From Flavobacteriales bacterium (GTDB lineage: Bacteria > Bacteroidota > Bacteroidia > Flavobacteriales > UBA7430): a DNA stretch of 34,635 bases. The position numbers and the translations under genes are program-made. Of this stretch, positions 1 through 8,192 are shown in pieces. Each line of letters starts with the position of its first letter. The stretch's first letter is position 1. The notes under the pieces were generated by a model that was not told where the DNA came from, did no database searches, and worked only from the letters and a program-made list of their open reading frames with translations. The DNA is taken from NCBI GenBank assembly GCA_002692065.1, contig NZJX01000011.1, positions 80,920 through 115,554 of the forward strand. The letters run 5' to 3'.

Positions 1-138
1 ATAATTTATATTGGAACTTTTCTAGGTGCAAAGATGGATCAATATTATAATTTTGAAATCTTCTTTACAATTTTTTTTTCTATATTTTCCGTTCTTTCAT
101 CAATGATTTTTTTTATTTATAAAATAAAAAATGATTAA
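1..138 (+). CDS. AtpI/AtpZ-family ATP synthase accessory membrane protein, C-terminal part
   Basis: The open frame from base 1 ends at TAA 136-138 and gives 45 residues. It begins IIYIGTFLGAKMDQYYN and continues with a hydrophobic segment and a short basic tail. The pattern G-xx-LG-xx-(L/M)D followed by one transmembrane helix is typical of the second half of AtpI/AtpZ proteins. These sit at the head of F-type ATP synthase operons and are thought to help assemble the c-ring or handle magnesium. The gene is cut by the left window edge. Its end overlaps the next frame by 8 bases, suggesting translational coupling. Identification rests on this short motif and on the ATP synthase genes downstream. 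Confidence 0.7.
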   Translation: MIYIGTFLGAKMDQYYNFEIFFTIFFSIFSVLSSMIFFIYKIKND

Positions 139-475
139 ATTAATTTTGAATTTTATTATTTTAAATTTTATGATTTTTTTTATTTTTTTTAAAAAAATTT
201 CAAGTTTTACATTTATTACAAGTCATTTATATTTATTATTCGCATTTATAATTTTCAATATATTATCATTTTATTTTAATAAAAATGAAAAAAAAATTGG
301 GTTAGTATTTCTTTTAGCAAATTCTATCAAATTCATCCTAACTATAATTTTTATATTTATTATGATTAATATGAATTTTTTCAACACACTTGACTCAATG
401 TATTTCTTGATTACTTATATGTTATATTTAATATTAGACTTATTAATAAAAATAATTAAGTTGAAAAAAATATAA
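131..475 (+). CDS. Small four-helix membrane protein of the ATP synthase operon (DUF6168-like)
   Basis: A 114-residue, almost wholly hydrophobic protein with about four predicted transmembrane segments (roughly residues 3-20, 26-46, 56-79 and 88-107) and a basic C-terminus. It starts inside the end of the AtpI/AtpZ gene and is followed, after an 87-base gap, by atpB. In flavobacteria a small membrane protein (DUF6168 type) commonly occupies this slot, and in other bacteria AtpI does. The function is unknown. A role in assembly of the Fo sector is inferred from position only. The composition is so rich in Ile, Leu, Phe and Asn that similarity by eye is weak evidence. Confidence 0.65.
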   Translation: MIKLILNFIILNFMIFFIFFKKISSFTFITSHLYLLFAFIIFNILSFYFNKNEKKIGLVFLLANSIKFILTIIFIFIMINMNFFNTLDSMYFLITYMLYLILDLLIKIIKLKKI

Positions 476-526
476 AAATTCATAATATTATGTTATTAGT
501 TATTACTTTTTTATTAAAAATATTTC

Positions 527-534
527 TATTTTTG
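527..534 (+). promoter_or_regulatory. Possible internal promoter -7 element (TATTTTTG) before atpB
   Basis: TATTTTTG fits the Bacteroidota housekeeping -7 consensus TAnnTTTG. Transcription would start near base 540, leaving a leader of about 22 bases before the GTG start of atpB. No clear TTG -33 element lies at the expected distance. In DNA this AT-rich a chance match is possible, so this is a candidate only. Confidence 0.35.
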
Positions 535-562
535 AGCACAAATTAAATTTATATATAATTCA

Positions 563-1630
563 GTGAAACATCTAACAAATTTTATAATCCTTTGTTTTTT
601 TTTGATCACTTCAAATCTTACTGCAGAATCATCTAAAAGCTCAGAAAAAAGTTTTGTTGATATAATTATGCATCACATAGGAGATGCACACGAACTCCAT
701 TTTTTTAATTACACTGATAAAAATAATTTAACTCATTCCTTTTCAATTCCTCTTCCAATCATATTATTTAATAATAATGAATTTGATGTTTTTATGTCAA
801 GTGAATTTCACCATAATGATGATGGATCAGAAGTAGTTAATATTAATAATAAGAAATTCTCTAAATTTCATGAAACAATTTATCAACTTAATTATGGAGA
901 AAAAAAATTATTGTTGAATGAAAATCATGAAGTAATTAATGCCTCTAAACCTTTAGATCTTTCGATTACAAAAAATGTTTTTTCTATGTTCATATCTTTA
1001 TTGTTATTATTATTAATTTTTGTTTCTTCAGGATTTAAAGCAAAAAAAGAAAATATCACAATTCCAAATGGATTTTTATCTTTTACCGAACCATTAGTTG
1101 TTTTTGTCAGAGATAATATTGCCATTCCTAATATTGGAGTGAAAAACTACAAAAAATTTTTACCGTATCTACTAACTGTATTCTTTTTTATTTTCATTAA
1201 TAATTTGCTTGGTTTAATCCCAAGTGGTGCAAATTTAACTGGGAATATTGCTGTTACACTTACTCTTTCTTTTTTCACTTTATTTATCACAAATATCTCT
1301 GGGAATAAAAATTATTGGAAGCATATATTTATGCCATCAGTCCCACTAGTGTTATATCCAATCATGGTCCCAATTGAAATAATTGGAATTATTACTAAAC
1401 CATTTGCACTTATGATCAGATTATTTGCGAATATAACAGCTGGACATATTATAATATTAAGTCTAATATCTCTAATATTTATTTTTAAATCTATCTTCAT
1501 TGCGCCTATTTCAGTGGGATTTGTTTTATTTATGAATATTTTAGAACTACTTGTTGCGTTACTTCAAGCATACATATTTACATTATTATCAGCATTGTTT
1601 ATAGGACAAGCAGTAGCGGAACATCATTAA
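563..1630 (+). CDS. atpB: F-type ATP synthase subunit a
   Basis: Subunit a forms the proton half-channels next to the c-ring in the inner membrane. The 355-residue protein starts at GTG 563, with a signal-like segment at residues 1-21. A hydrophilic, His-rich region to about residue 130 follows (HHIGDAHELHFFNY, SSEFHHND), then about five to six transmembrane helices. The essential arginine is R286 in LMIRLFANITAGHI, matching the RLFxN signature of the family. The C-terminal helix reads LLSALFIGQAVAEHH. At 355 residues it is about 80-100 longer than the E. coli protein because of the N-terminal extension, which is characteristic of Bacteroidota. No ATG lies nearby in frame that would keep the signal peptide, so GTG is preferred. 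Next is atpE, 37 bases downstream. Confidence 0.97.
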   Translation: MKHLTNFIILCFFLITSNLTAESSKSSEKSFVDIIMHHIGDAHELHFFNYTDKNNLTHSFSIPLPIILFNNNEFDVFMSSEFHHNDDGSEVVNINNKKFSKFHETIYQLNYGEKKLLLNENHEVINASKPLDLSITKNVFSMFISLLLLLLIFVSSGFKAKKENITIPNGFLSFTEPLVVFVRDNIAIPNIGVKNYKKFLPYLLTVFFFIFINNLLGLIPSGANLTGNIAVTLTLSFFTLFITNISGNKNYWKHIFMPSVPLVLYPIMVPIEIIGIITKPFALMIRLFANITAGHIIILSLISLIFIFKSIFIAPISVGFVLFMNILELLVALLQAYIFTLLSALFIGQAVAEHH

Positions 1631-1652
1631 CTTTAATTCGATTAATTATTAA

Positions 1653-1874
<222 letters not shown>

Positions 1875-1881
1875 TATTTAT

Positions 1882-1902
1882 ATGCCCGATAAATTCGGGC
1901 AT
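1882..1902 (+). promoter_or_regulatory. Intercistronic stem-loop between atpE and atpF
   Basis: ATGCCCGA (1882-1889) pairs perfectly with TCGGGCAT (1895-1902) around a 5-base loop, TAAAT. It is one of the most GC-rich hairpins in the window. It starts 8 bases after the atpE stop and ends 27 bases before atpF. The following bases (GTAGATTTTTAATT) contain only a short T-run, so it may be a partial terminator or a 3'-end stabiliser. Either would raise atpE mRNA over the distal genes, matching the need for many c subunits per enzyme. The hairpin is seen; the role is inferred. Confidence 0.65.
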
Positions 1903-1929
1903 GTAGATTTTTAATTAAAATTTTTTAAT

Positions 1930-2424
1930 ATGAATTTAGTTACCCCAGACTTTGGATTAATTTTTTGGACTTCTATAGTTTTTATAATCTTACTTTTAAT
2001 ACTAAAAAAGTTTGCTTGGAAACCAATTATAGAGAATGTTGATGCAAGAAATACAAAAATTAAAAATGCTCTTATGAGTGCTGAAGAAGCAGAAAAAAAG
2101 ATGATTAATTTACATGCTAAGAATGATGAAATTATAAAAAAGACATTGTTGGAAAGAGATAACTTAATGAAAGAAGCAAAAGAAATTAGTAATAAAATTA
2201 TATCGGATGCCAAGAATGAAGGAAATAAAAAGAAGGAGCAAATTATAAAAAATGCAAATGAAAAAATAAAAAATGATGAAGCTGCACTAAAAGCAGATTT
2301 TAATAATCAGGTTGGAATGCTATCAATTGAAATAGCGAAAAAAATTCTTTCCAAAGAACTCTCTGAACAAAATACTCATCAAAATTTAATAGCTGATATG
2401 ATCAAAAATATGAAAATACAATGA
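1930..2424 (+). CDS. atpF: F-type ATP synthase subunit b
   Basis: A 164-residue peripheral stalk protein. It has one N-terminal transmembrane helix (about residues 8-26, GLIFWTSIVFIILLLILKKF) followed by WKPI and a long charged coiled coil rich in Lys, Glu and Asn to the C-terminus. The start NLVTPDFGLIFW is typical of Bacteroidota b subunits. Its TGA stop overlaps the atpH ATG by 4 bases (ATGA), a sign of translational coupling. There is only one b-type gene here, so the stalk is presumably a b homodimer. Confidence 0.96.
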   Translation: MNLVTPDFGLIFWTSIVFIILLLILKKFAWKPIIENVDARNTKIKNALMSAEEAEKKMINLHAKNDEIIKKTLLERDNLMKEAKEISNKIISDAKNEGNKKKEQIIKNANEKIKNDEAALKADFNNQVGMLSIEIAKKILSKELSEQNTHQNLIADMIKNMKIQ

Positions 2425-2981
2425 GAAATATCAAAGTATCTTTACGTTATGCAAAATCATTAATTTCTTTGTCAATCAAAAATAAACTTTTAGAAAAAAT
2501 AAAAGTTGACTTAGATTTAATTCAAAGTTTTCATAGTAATGTAGAATTTAAAAATCTTTTAAAAAGTCCCATCGTAAAAAATGAAAAAAAAATAAATATT
2601 TTTAAACTTATCTTTAAAGATCATATTAGTCCTTTTACATTGTCCTTTATTACTCTTCTAATTATGAAAAAGAGAGAATCGTTTTTATTTGACGTAATTG
2701 ACCAATTTAATTTACTCTACAACGATCACAAAAACATACTGGTTGTAAAATTGAAAACAGCTCATAATATTTCAAAAGAAACCAGAAGTAAATTTTTAGA
2801 TAAAATTCAATATTCATTCAAAAATAAATTTGAAATTATACTAGATGAAAAAGTTGATTCATCATTAATTGGAGGTTTTACTTTGAATATTTTTGACATG
2901 GAATATAACTCAAGTGTTAAAAATCAATTAGAATCCTTGAAGAAAAAAATAAATACCAAAACATACATTAAACAATTTTAA
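2421..2981 (+). CDS. atpH: F-type ATP synthase subunit delta (OSCP)
   Basis: A 186-residue stalk protein linking subunit b to the top of the alpha3beta3 head. The N-terminal helical domain begins with [10 protein letters not shown], and the segment [20 protein letters not shown] is characteristic. The C-terminal conserved motif is [29 protein letters not shown] in two adjoining pieces (about residues 148-175), where family members read D.sliGG..i.ig...d.S...qL..l. Length is normal. The start overlaps the atpF stop by four bases, and atpA begins two bases after its stop. Confidence 0.95.
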   Translation: MRNIKVSLRYAKSLISLSIKNKLLEKIKVDLDLIQSFHSNVEFKNLLKSPIVKNEKKINIFKLIFKDHISPFTLSFITLLIMKKRESFLFDVIDQFNLLYNDHKNILVVKLKTAHNISKETRSKFLDKIQYSFKNKFEIILDEKVDSSLIGGFTLNIFDMEYNSSVKNQLESLKKKINTKTYIKQF

Positions 2982-2983
2982 TT

Positions 2984-4561
2984 ATGACAAATATAAAACC
3001 TGCTGAAATATCAAATATAATTAAAGAACAATTATCTGGATTTAAATCTGACGTTGAAATCTCTGAAGTAGGCTCAGTTCTTGAAGTTGGGGATGGTATA
3101 GCAAGAGTTTATGGACTTAATAATGTTTACTCTGGTGAGTTAGTTGAATTTAGCTCTGGTCTTAAAGGTATCGTCCTCAATTTGGAAGAAGACAACATTG
3201 GAGTTGTATTACTAGGATCATCAAAAAATATTGTTGAAGGAGAGACTGTCAAAAGGACAGGTAAAATTGCTTCTATTAATGTTAATGATAATATGCTTGG
3301 AAGAGTTGTGGATCCTCTTGGTGCTCCAATTGATGGGAAAGGACCTATATTGGATCAAACATACGAAATGCCTCTAGAAAGAACAGCGCCAGGAGTTATT
3401 TACAGACAACCAGTAAATGAACCTTTACAAACTGGTATAAAAGCAATTGACTCAATGATCCCTATTGGAAGAGGGCAAAGAGAGCTTATCATTGGTGACA
3501 GACAAACTGGAAAGACTTCTGTTGCAATTGATACTATAATAAACCAAAAAGAATTTTTTGACGCCGGAAATCCAGTATTTTGTATTTATGTAGCAATAGG
3601 GCAAAAAGGATCTACTGTTGCCAATATTGTTAAAACGCTTGAAGAGGCTGGAGCTATGAAATATACTGTAATTGTAGCTGCCAATGCATCAGATCCTGCA
3701 CCAATGCAATTTTATGCTCCTTTTGCAGGAGCTGCAATTGGAGAATATTTTAGAGATACTGGAAGGCACTCTTTAATTATTTACGATGACTTGTCAAAAC
3801 AAGCTGTTGCTTACAGAGAAGTCTCTCTTCTATTGAGAAGGCCTCCAGGAAGAGAAGCTTACCCAGGTGATGTTTTTTTTCTCCATTCAAGATTGCTAGA
3901 AAGAGCAGCTAAAATTAACTTATCCGATGATATTGCCAAAAACATGAATGATCTACCTGAATCGTTAAATAAAATTGCTAAGGGGGGGGGGTCTTTAACT
4001 GCTCTACCAATTATTGAAACCCAAGCTGGAGATGTATCTGCTTATATTCCTACAAATGTGATTTCAATAACCGATGGACAAATCTTTTTAGAAGCTGACC
4101 TATTTAATTCTGGAGTAAGACCAGCAATTAATGTAGGAATTTCTGTTTCAAGAGTTGGAGGTTCAGCCCAAATAAAATCTATGAAAAAAGTTTCCGGGAC
4201 ACTAAAACTTGATCAGGCTCAATATAGAGAACTAGAAGCATTCGCAAAATTTGGCTCAGACCTTGATGAAGCTACACTCTCAATAATAAATAAAGGTAAA
4301 AGAAATGTTGAAATTTTAAAGCAAGGTCTAAATTCTCCTCTTCCTGTTGAGGAACAAATTGCTATTATTTACTGCGGGACTAAAAATTTACTCTCAAATG
4401 TCCCAATCAATAAAATAAAAGAATTTGAAAGTGAATTTTTATCAATTTTAAAAAATAAAAACTCCAGTGAATTAAATGATTTGAAAAATGGTATTCTATC
4501 TGAAAAAGCAATCAATGCAATTGAACATACCGCGAAAAATCTTACATTAAAATATACCTAA
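2984..4561 (+). CDS. atpA: F-type ATP synthase subunit alpha
   Basis: A 525-residue non-catalytic nucleotide-binding subunit of the F1 head. An N-terminal beta-barrel ([11 protein letters not shown]) is followed by the Walker A motif [13 protein letters not shown] near residue 172. Further motifs are [50 protein letters not shown], and the arginine-finger region [12 protein letters not shown]-terminal helical domain closes the protein. A run of ten G (3982-3991) encodes part of [10 protein letters not shown], and the frame is intact across it. The gene follows atpH by two bases, and atpG starts 14 bases downstream. Confidence 0.99.
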   Translation: MTNIKPAEISNIIKEQLSGFKSDVEISEVGSVLEVGDGIARVYGLNNVYSGELVEFSSGLKGIVLNLEEDNIGVVLLGSSKNIVEGETVKRTGKIASINVNDNMLGRVVDPLGAPIDGKGPILDQTYEMPLERTAPGVIYRQPVNEPLQTGIKAIDSMIPIGRGQRELIIGDRQTGKTSVAIDTIINQKEFFDAGNPVFCIYVAIGQKGSTVANIVKTLEEAGAMKYTVIVAANASDPAPMQFYAPFAGAAIGEYFRDTGRHSLIIYDDLSKQAVAYREVSLLLRRPPGREAYPGDVFFLHSRLLERAAKINLSDDIAKNMNDLPESLNKIAKGGGSLTALPIIETQAGDVSAYIPTNVISITDGQIFLEADLFNSGVRPAINVGISVSRVGGSAQIKSMKKVSGTLKLDQAQYRELEAFAKFGSDLDEATLSIINKGKRNVEILKQGLNSPLPVEEQIAIIYCGTKNLLSNVPINKIKEFESEFLSILKNKNSSELNDLKNGILSEKAINAIEHTAKNLTLKYT

Positions 4562-4575
4562 TATGTTATTTATAT

Positions 4576-5436
4576 ATGGCTAATTTAAAAGAAATAAGAA
4601 CAAGAATTAATTCTGTATCTTCAACAATGCAAATTACTAGTGCAATGAAGATGGTTTCAGCTGCAAAATTTAAGAAAGCACAAAATGCTATTGCTCAAAT
4701 TAAACCATATACAGCTAAGTTAGATGAGTTAGTAAAAATTATAAGTTTTACTCAAATTAATGAAGAAGTTGAAAATCCGTTTAATTTAAATACCCAAGCT
4801 AAAAATCTTTTAATTGTTCCTATAAGCTCAAATAGAGGACTATGTGGGGCTTTTAACAATAATATATTTAAAAGAACTGAAAAAGAATTGCTTAAATATT
4901 CAAAAAATGATGTTAAAGTTTTTCCAGTTGGTAAAAAATCTTATGAATACTTTAATTCAAGATATGAAATTTTACAGTATAATTATGCTATTTTCGACAA
5001 TTTAAACTTTACTAATTCTAAAAATATTTCTTCAGAACTTCTAAATTTATTTTTAACTAAAAAATTTGATGCTATAAAATTAATTTATAATGAATTTAAA
5101 AATGCAGCCACTCAAAATATTAAGGTTGAAAACTTCCTTCCTATTAAAATTGAAACAGAAAAAAATATTGAATCTAAAAATTATATTTTTGAACCCACCA
5201 TTGAAAATCTGATAAAAAACATTATTCCTAATGCACTAAAAATTCAATTTTATAAATCTTTACTAGACTCCTTTGCATCAGAACATGGTGCAAGGATGAC
5301 GGCAATGCATAAAGCTACTGATAACGCCAAACAACTAAAAGACGAACTGAAGCTTAACTATAACAGAAAAAGGCAAGCAGCCATAACAAATGAAATATTA
5401 GAAATTGTTGGAGGAGCAGAGGCCCTCAAAAGTTAA
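4576..5436 (+). CDS. atpG: F-type ATP synthase subunit gamma
   Basis: A 286-residue central rotor shaft. The N-terminal helix (LKEIRTRINSVSSTMQITSA) and the C-terminal helix (ASEHGARMTAMHKATDNA, then NRKRQAAITNEILEIVGGAEAL) are the two conserved coiled-coil arms. The middle Rossmann-like domain carries SSNRGLCGAFNN. Length is normal. It is the last ATP synthase gene of the cluster. The next gene is a crotonase, so beta and epsilon (atpD, atpC) are not here. In Bacteroidota these two often lie in a separate operon. Confidence 0.98.
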   Translation: MANLKEIRTRINSVSSTMQITSAMKMVSAAKFKKAQNAIAQIKPYTAKLDELVKIISFTQINEEVENPFNLNTQAKNLLIVPISSNRGLCGAFNNNIFKRTEKELLKYSKNDVKVFPVGKKSYEYFNSRYEILQYNYAIFDNLNFTNSKNISSELLNLFLTKKFDAIKLIYNEFKNAATQNIKVENFLPIKIETEKNIESKNYIFEPTIENLIKNIIPNALKIQFYKSLLDSFASEHGARMTAMHKATDNAKQLKDELKLNYNRKRQAAITNEILEIVGGAEALKS

Positions 5437-5517
5437 AAAATTTCAAATTTTTCCCATTTATTTTTTTTATTTACTGATTTTATCAATAAATTTTTAATTT
5501 TAGTCTAAAATTAAAAT
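5436..5517 (+). terminator. Possible weak terminator region after atpG
   Basis: Just at the atpG stop, AAAAATTT and AAATTTTT (5436-5443 and 5445-5452) form an all-AT inverted repeat. A T-rich tract (TTATTTTTTTTATTT) follows about 6 bases later. A second inverted repeat, AATTTTAG/CTAAAATT, lies at 5496-5512 just before the next start codon. Stability would be low, so a terminator is only suggested. The 81-base gap is the largest between 563 and 16741 on this strand and is a plausible operon boundary. Confidence 0.25.
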
Positions 5518-6294
5518 ATGAAATATAAAAATATAGAAATTACTAACGATAATTATATGAGTGTTATCACTATTAACCGCCCAAAATTTTTGAATGCTTT
5601 AAATATTGCAACAATTCAAGAACTCTCCAAAGCACTATTTAATGTTGAAAAAAATAAAGAAATCAGATGTGTAATTATAACTGGAGAAGGTAATAAATCA
5701 TTTGTGGCAGGGGCTGATATTAAAGAGTTTTCGAATTTTACTAAAAAAGAAGCTTTTGAAATGAGTAAAAATGGTCAAAAAAACTTATTTGATTATATTG
5801 AATCTATGAGAACTCCAGTAATATCTGCAGTTAATGGATACGCTTTAGGTGGAGGTTTAGAACTAGCTTTAGCATCTCATATTAGAATATTTTCTGAAAA
5901 TGCAAAAGTTGGGTTACCAGAAGTATCCTTGGGCCTTATTCCTGGTTATGGAGGTACTCAAAGATTATCTCAATTATGTGGTAAAGGTATAGCTTTAAAA
6001 ATGATTTTGAGTGCTGAAATTATTGATGCCAAAACTGCATTTAAATATGGTATTACAAATTTAATTGTTAGTAATAAAAATTTAATTTTAGAATCAAAAA
6101 AATTAGCAAAACAAATATGTAATAATTCTCCTAACTCAATTGGAAATGCGATTGAAAGTATAAATGCATGTTTTAACTTTAATTTAGATGGCTTTGAATA
6201 TGAAATTGAAAAATTTAGTGACTGTTTTAATTCTTCTGACTTTAAAGAAGGAGCAAGTGCATTTATGGAAAAGAGAAAACCCACTTTTAATTAA
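5518..6294 (+). CDS. Enoyl-CoA hydratase (crotonase family)
   Basis: A 258-residue cytoplasmic enzyme adding water across the double bond of trans-2-enoyl-CoA in fatty-acid beta-oxidation. The oxyanion-hole segments are AGADIKEF (64-71) and ALGGGLELALASH (109-121). Both catalytic glutamates of true hydratases are present: E115 in GGGLELA and E135 in GLPEVSLGLIPGYGGTQRL. Having both favours hydratase over isomerase or ligase members of the superfamily, although short-chain specificity (EC 4.2.1.17) is inferred. It stands alone between the ATP synthase operon and envelope genes, with no other beta-oxidation gene beside it. Confidence 0.9.
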   Translation: MKYKNIEITNDNYMSVITINRPKFLNALNIATIQELSKALFNVEKNKEIRCVIITGEGNKSFVAGADIKEFSNFTKKEAFEMSKNGQKNLFDYIESMRTPVISAVNGYALGGGLELALASHIRIFSENAKVGLPEVSLGLIPGYGGTQRLSQLCGKGIALKMILSAEIIDAKTAFKYGITNLIVSNKNLILESKKLAKQICNNSPNSIGNAIESINACFNFNLDGFEYEIEKFSDCFNSSDFKEGASAFMEKRKPTFN

Positions 6295-6300
6295 ATTATT

Positions 6301-7743
6301 TTGACTAGATTAAGGTTTTTATTTAAAAGTACTAGTATATATAGTTTTACAAGTATTATTTCTCGTACCTTAAATTTTTTTCTTGTCCCCTTATATACGA
6401 AAATTTTTTCTCCCAATGAATATGGAGAATTAACTATTTTAATGTCATTAGCCGCTATTTTAATGGTGATACTAACATATGGTTTTGAGACCTCTTTCTT
6501 ATATTTTAGTTCAAAATATAAAAATAAAGATGATATTTTTTCAACTAGCTTTATATCATTATTAGCAAGTTCATTATTTTTTTTATCTTTTTTTATCTTT
6601 TTTAAAAAAAAAATTTCTTTCTTTCTATTAGATGTCAATGATTATAATTTAATCTCTATACTAACTTTTATAATTTTTTTTGATATACTATCTACAATTC
6701 CTTTTGCCAAAATAAGACTTGACGGTAAACCCATATTATTTTCTAAAATAAAAATATTTGGGGTGTCTATTAATATAGCTTTAAATCTGTTCTTTTTTAT
6801 TATTTGTCCTTACCTTCATAACAAAACCTTCTTTCCGTATAACTTTGATAATATATATAATGTTGAGTTTGGTATAGGATATATATTAATATCAAATTTA
6901 TTATCAAGTTTCTTAGTTTTTTGTTTGTTACTCCCAAATATTTTAAAATCAAAACTAAATTTTAACGTTAATATTTGGAAACAAATGTTTAACTATTCAT
7001 TTCCCTTACTAATAGCAGGTATTGCATTTGTAATTAATGAAGTCGGAGATAGAATATTACTTAAAATGATATTACCAAATGAAATTAGTTCATTTGAAAT
7101 AGGGGTTTATAGTGCTTGTTATAAAATTTCTATTTTTATGACAATATTTATCCAAGGGTTTAAACTAGGATTTGAACCTTATTTCTTTGCAAATAAAAAC
7201 GAGACTACAAAAAATCATTTATCAAAAATTATGAATTACTTTGTTGCAATTTGCTGTTTCATATTTTTATTTATAAGTGTATTTATTGATTTATTTAAAT
7301 ATTTTATTCAAAGTAAAGTTTATTATCAAGGTTTAGATGTAATCCCTATTTTACTTTTATCAAATTTATTCTTAGGAATTTATTTTAATTTATCTGTATG
7401 GTACAAAACTAATAATAAAACTTATTATGGGGCTTATTTTTCTTTACTTGGAGCTTTGATTACAATAATATTAAATATAATTTTAATTCCACATATGTCA
7501 TACTATGGGTCAGCTTGGGCTACTCTTGTATGTTACATTACAATGTCATCAATTTCATATATTTATTGTCAAAAATTAAATCCAATAAATTATGACCTTA
7601 AAAAATCATTTTTTTACATTGCATTAGCTTTATTGCTTTTTTTAATATGGAAATATACTCATGATAAAAAATTTATTATGAGTACAATTTTTTCAATATT
7701 ATATATATTAATATTTTTAAAGCTAGAAAAAAAATCAATTTAA
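6301..7743 (+). CDS. Polysaccharide/oligosaccharide flippase (Wzx-like, MOP superfamily)
   Basis: A 480-residue integral membrane protein with about 12-14 hydrophobic segments over its whole length. It carries the N-terminal signature of the polysaccharide transporter branch of the MATE/MOP superfamily: SIYSFTSIISRTLNFFLVPL followed by YTKIFSPNEYGELTILMSLA. Such proteins flip lipid-linked glycans across the inner membrane. The start is TTG 6301, since the next in-frame ATG is about 47 residues later and would remove the first conserved helix. It ends right before dut, whose ATG follows the stop directly. The glycan it carries cannot be told from sequence. Confidence 0.88.
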   Translation: MTRLRFLFKSTSIYSFTSIISRTLNFFLVPLYTKIFSPNEYGELTILMSLAAILMVILTYGFETSFLYFSSKYKNKDDIFSTSFISLLASSLFFLSFFIFFKKKISFFLLDVNDYNLISILTFIIFFDILSTIPFAKIRLDGKPILFSKIKIFGVSINIALNLFFFIICPYLHNKTFFPYNFDNIYNVEFGIGYILISNLLSSFLVFCLLLPNILKSKLNFNVNIWKQMFNYSFPLLIAGIAFVINEVGDRILLKMILPNEISSFEIGVYSACYKISIFMTIFIQGFKLGFEPYFFANKNETTKNHLSKIMNYFVAICCFIFLFISVFIDLFKYFIQSKVYYQGLDVIPILLLSNLFLGIYFNLSVWYKTNNKTYYGAYFSLLGALITIILNIILIPHMSYYGSAWATLVCYITMSSISYIYCQKLNPINYDLKKSFFYIALALLLFLIWKYTHDKKFIMSTIFSILYILIFLKLEKKSI

Positions 7744-8178
7744 ATGGATATAAAAATAAAAAATACTTCGAATAATGATCTCCCAAAATATGAAACTAAA
7801 TTCTCATCTGGTTTAGATTTAAAAGCTTTCACTTCAGATAATATAACTTTAAAATCTAATGATATTGGTTTAATCAAAACTGGACTTTTTATTGAAATAC
7901 CCGAGGGTTTTGAGGCTCAAATAAGACCAAGAAGTGGGCTAGCTTTAAAACATGGTATAACGGTTTTAAATAGTCCTGGTACTATTGATTCAGACTACAG
8001 AGGGGAAATTGGAGTGATATTAGTAAATTTGTCAAAAAATGATTTTGTAATAAAAAATGGTGATAGAGTAGCTCAAATTGTTTTCTCAAAATTTGAAAAA
8101 ATAAATTGGTTTAATGTTAATGATTTATCTCATACTAATAGAGGAAGCGGGGGATTTGGGAGTACTGGAAATAAATAA
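7744..8178 (+). CDS. dut: dUTP diphosphatase (trimeric dUTPase)
   Basis: A 144-residue enzyme hydrolysing dUTP to dUMP and PPi, keeping uracil out of DNA and feeding dTMP synthesis. All five motifs are visible: SGLDLKA (22-28), PRSG (62-65), GTIDSDYRGEI (79-89, with the catalytic Asp and the uridine-stacking Tyr), GDRVAQI (106-112), and the flexible C-terminal RGSGGFGSTG (133-142). Length is that of the usual homotrimer. The ATG directly follows the flippase stop codon, and the next gene begins 14 bases downstream, so it is surely co-transcribed. Confidence 0.98.
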   Translation: MDIKIKNTSNNDLPKYETKFSSGLDLKAFTSDNITLKSNDIGLIKTGLFIEIPEGFEAQIRPRSGLALKHGITVLNSPGTIDSDYRGEIGVILVNLSKNDFVIKNGDRVAQIVFSKFEKINWFNVNDLSHTNRGSGGFGSTGNK

Positions 8179-8192
8179 CTAAATTACTGATT

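Noticed and set aside
925-1500. Minus-strand open frames within atpB, and similar frames inside crotonase, M1 peptidase, DUF4175 and gltX
   Set aside because: They are antisense shadows of well-supported genes, with no signal, motif or spacing of their own.
3982-3991. Poly-G run in atpA as a frameshift or pseudogene sign
   Set aside because: The reading frame is intact across the run, and the encoded segment fits the expected alpha-subunit sequence.
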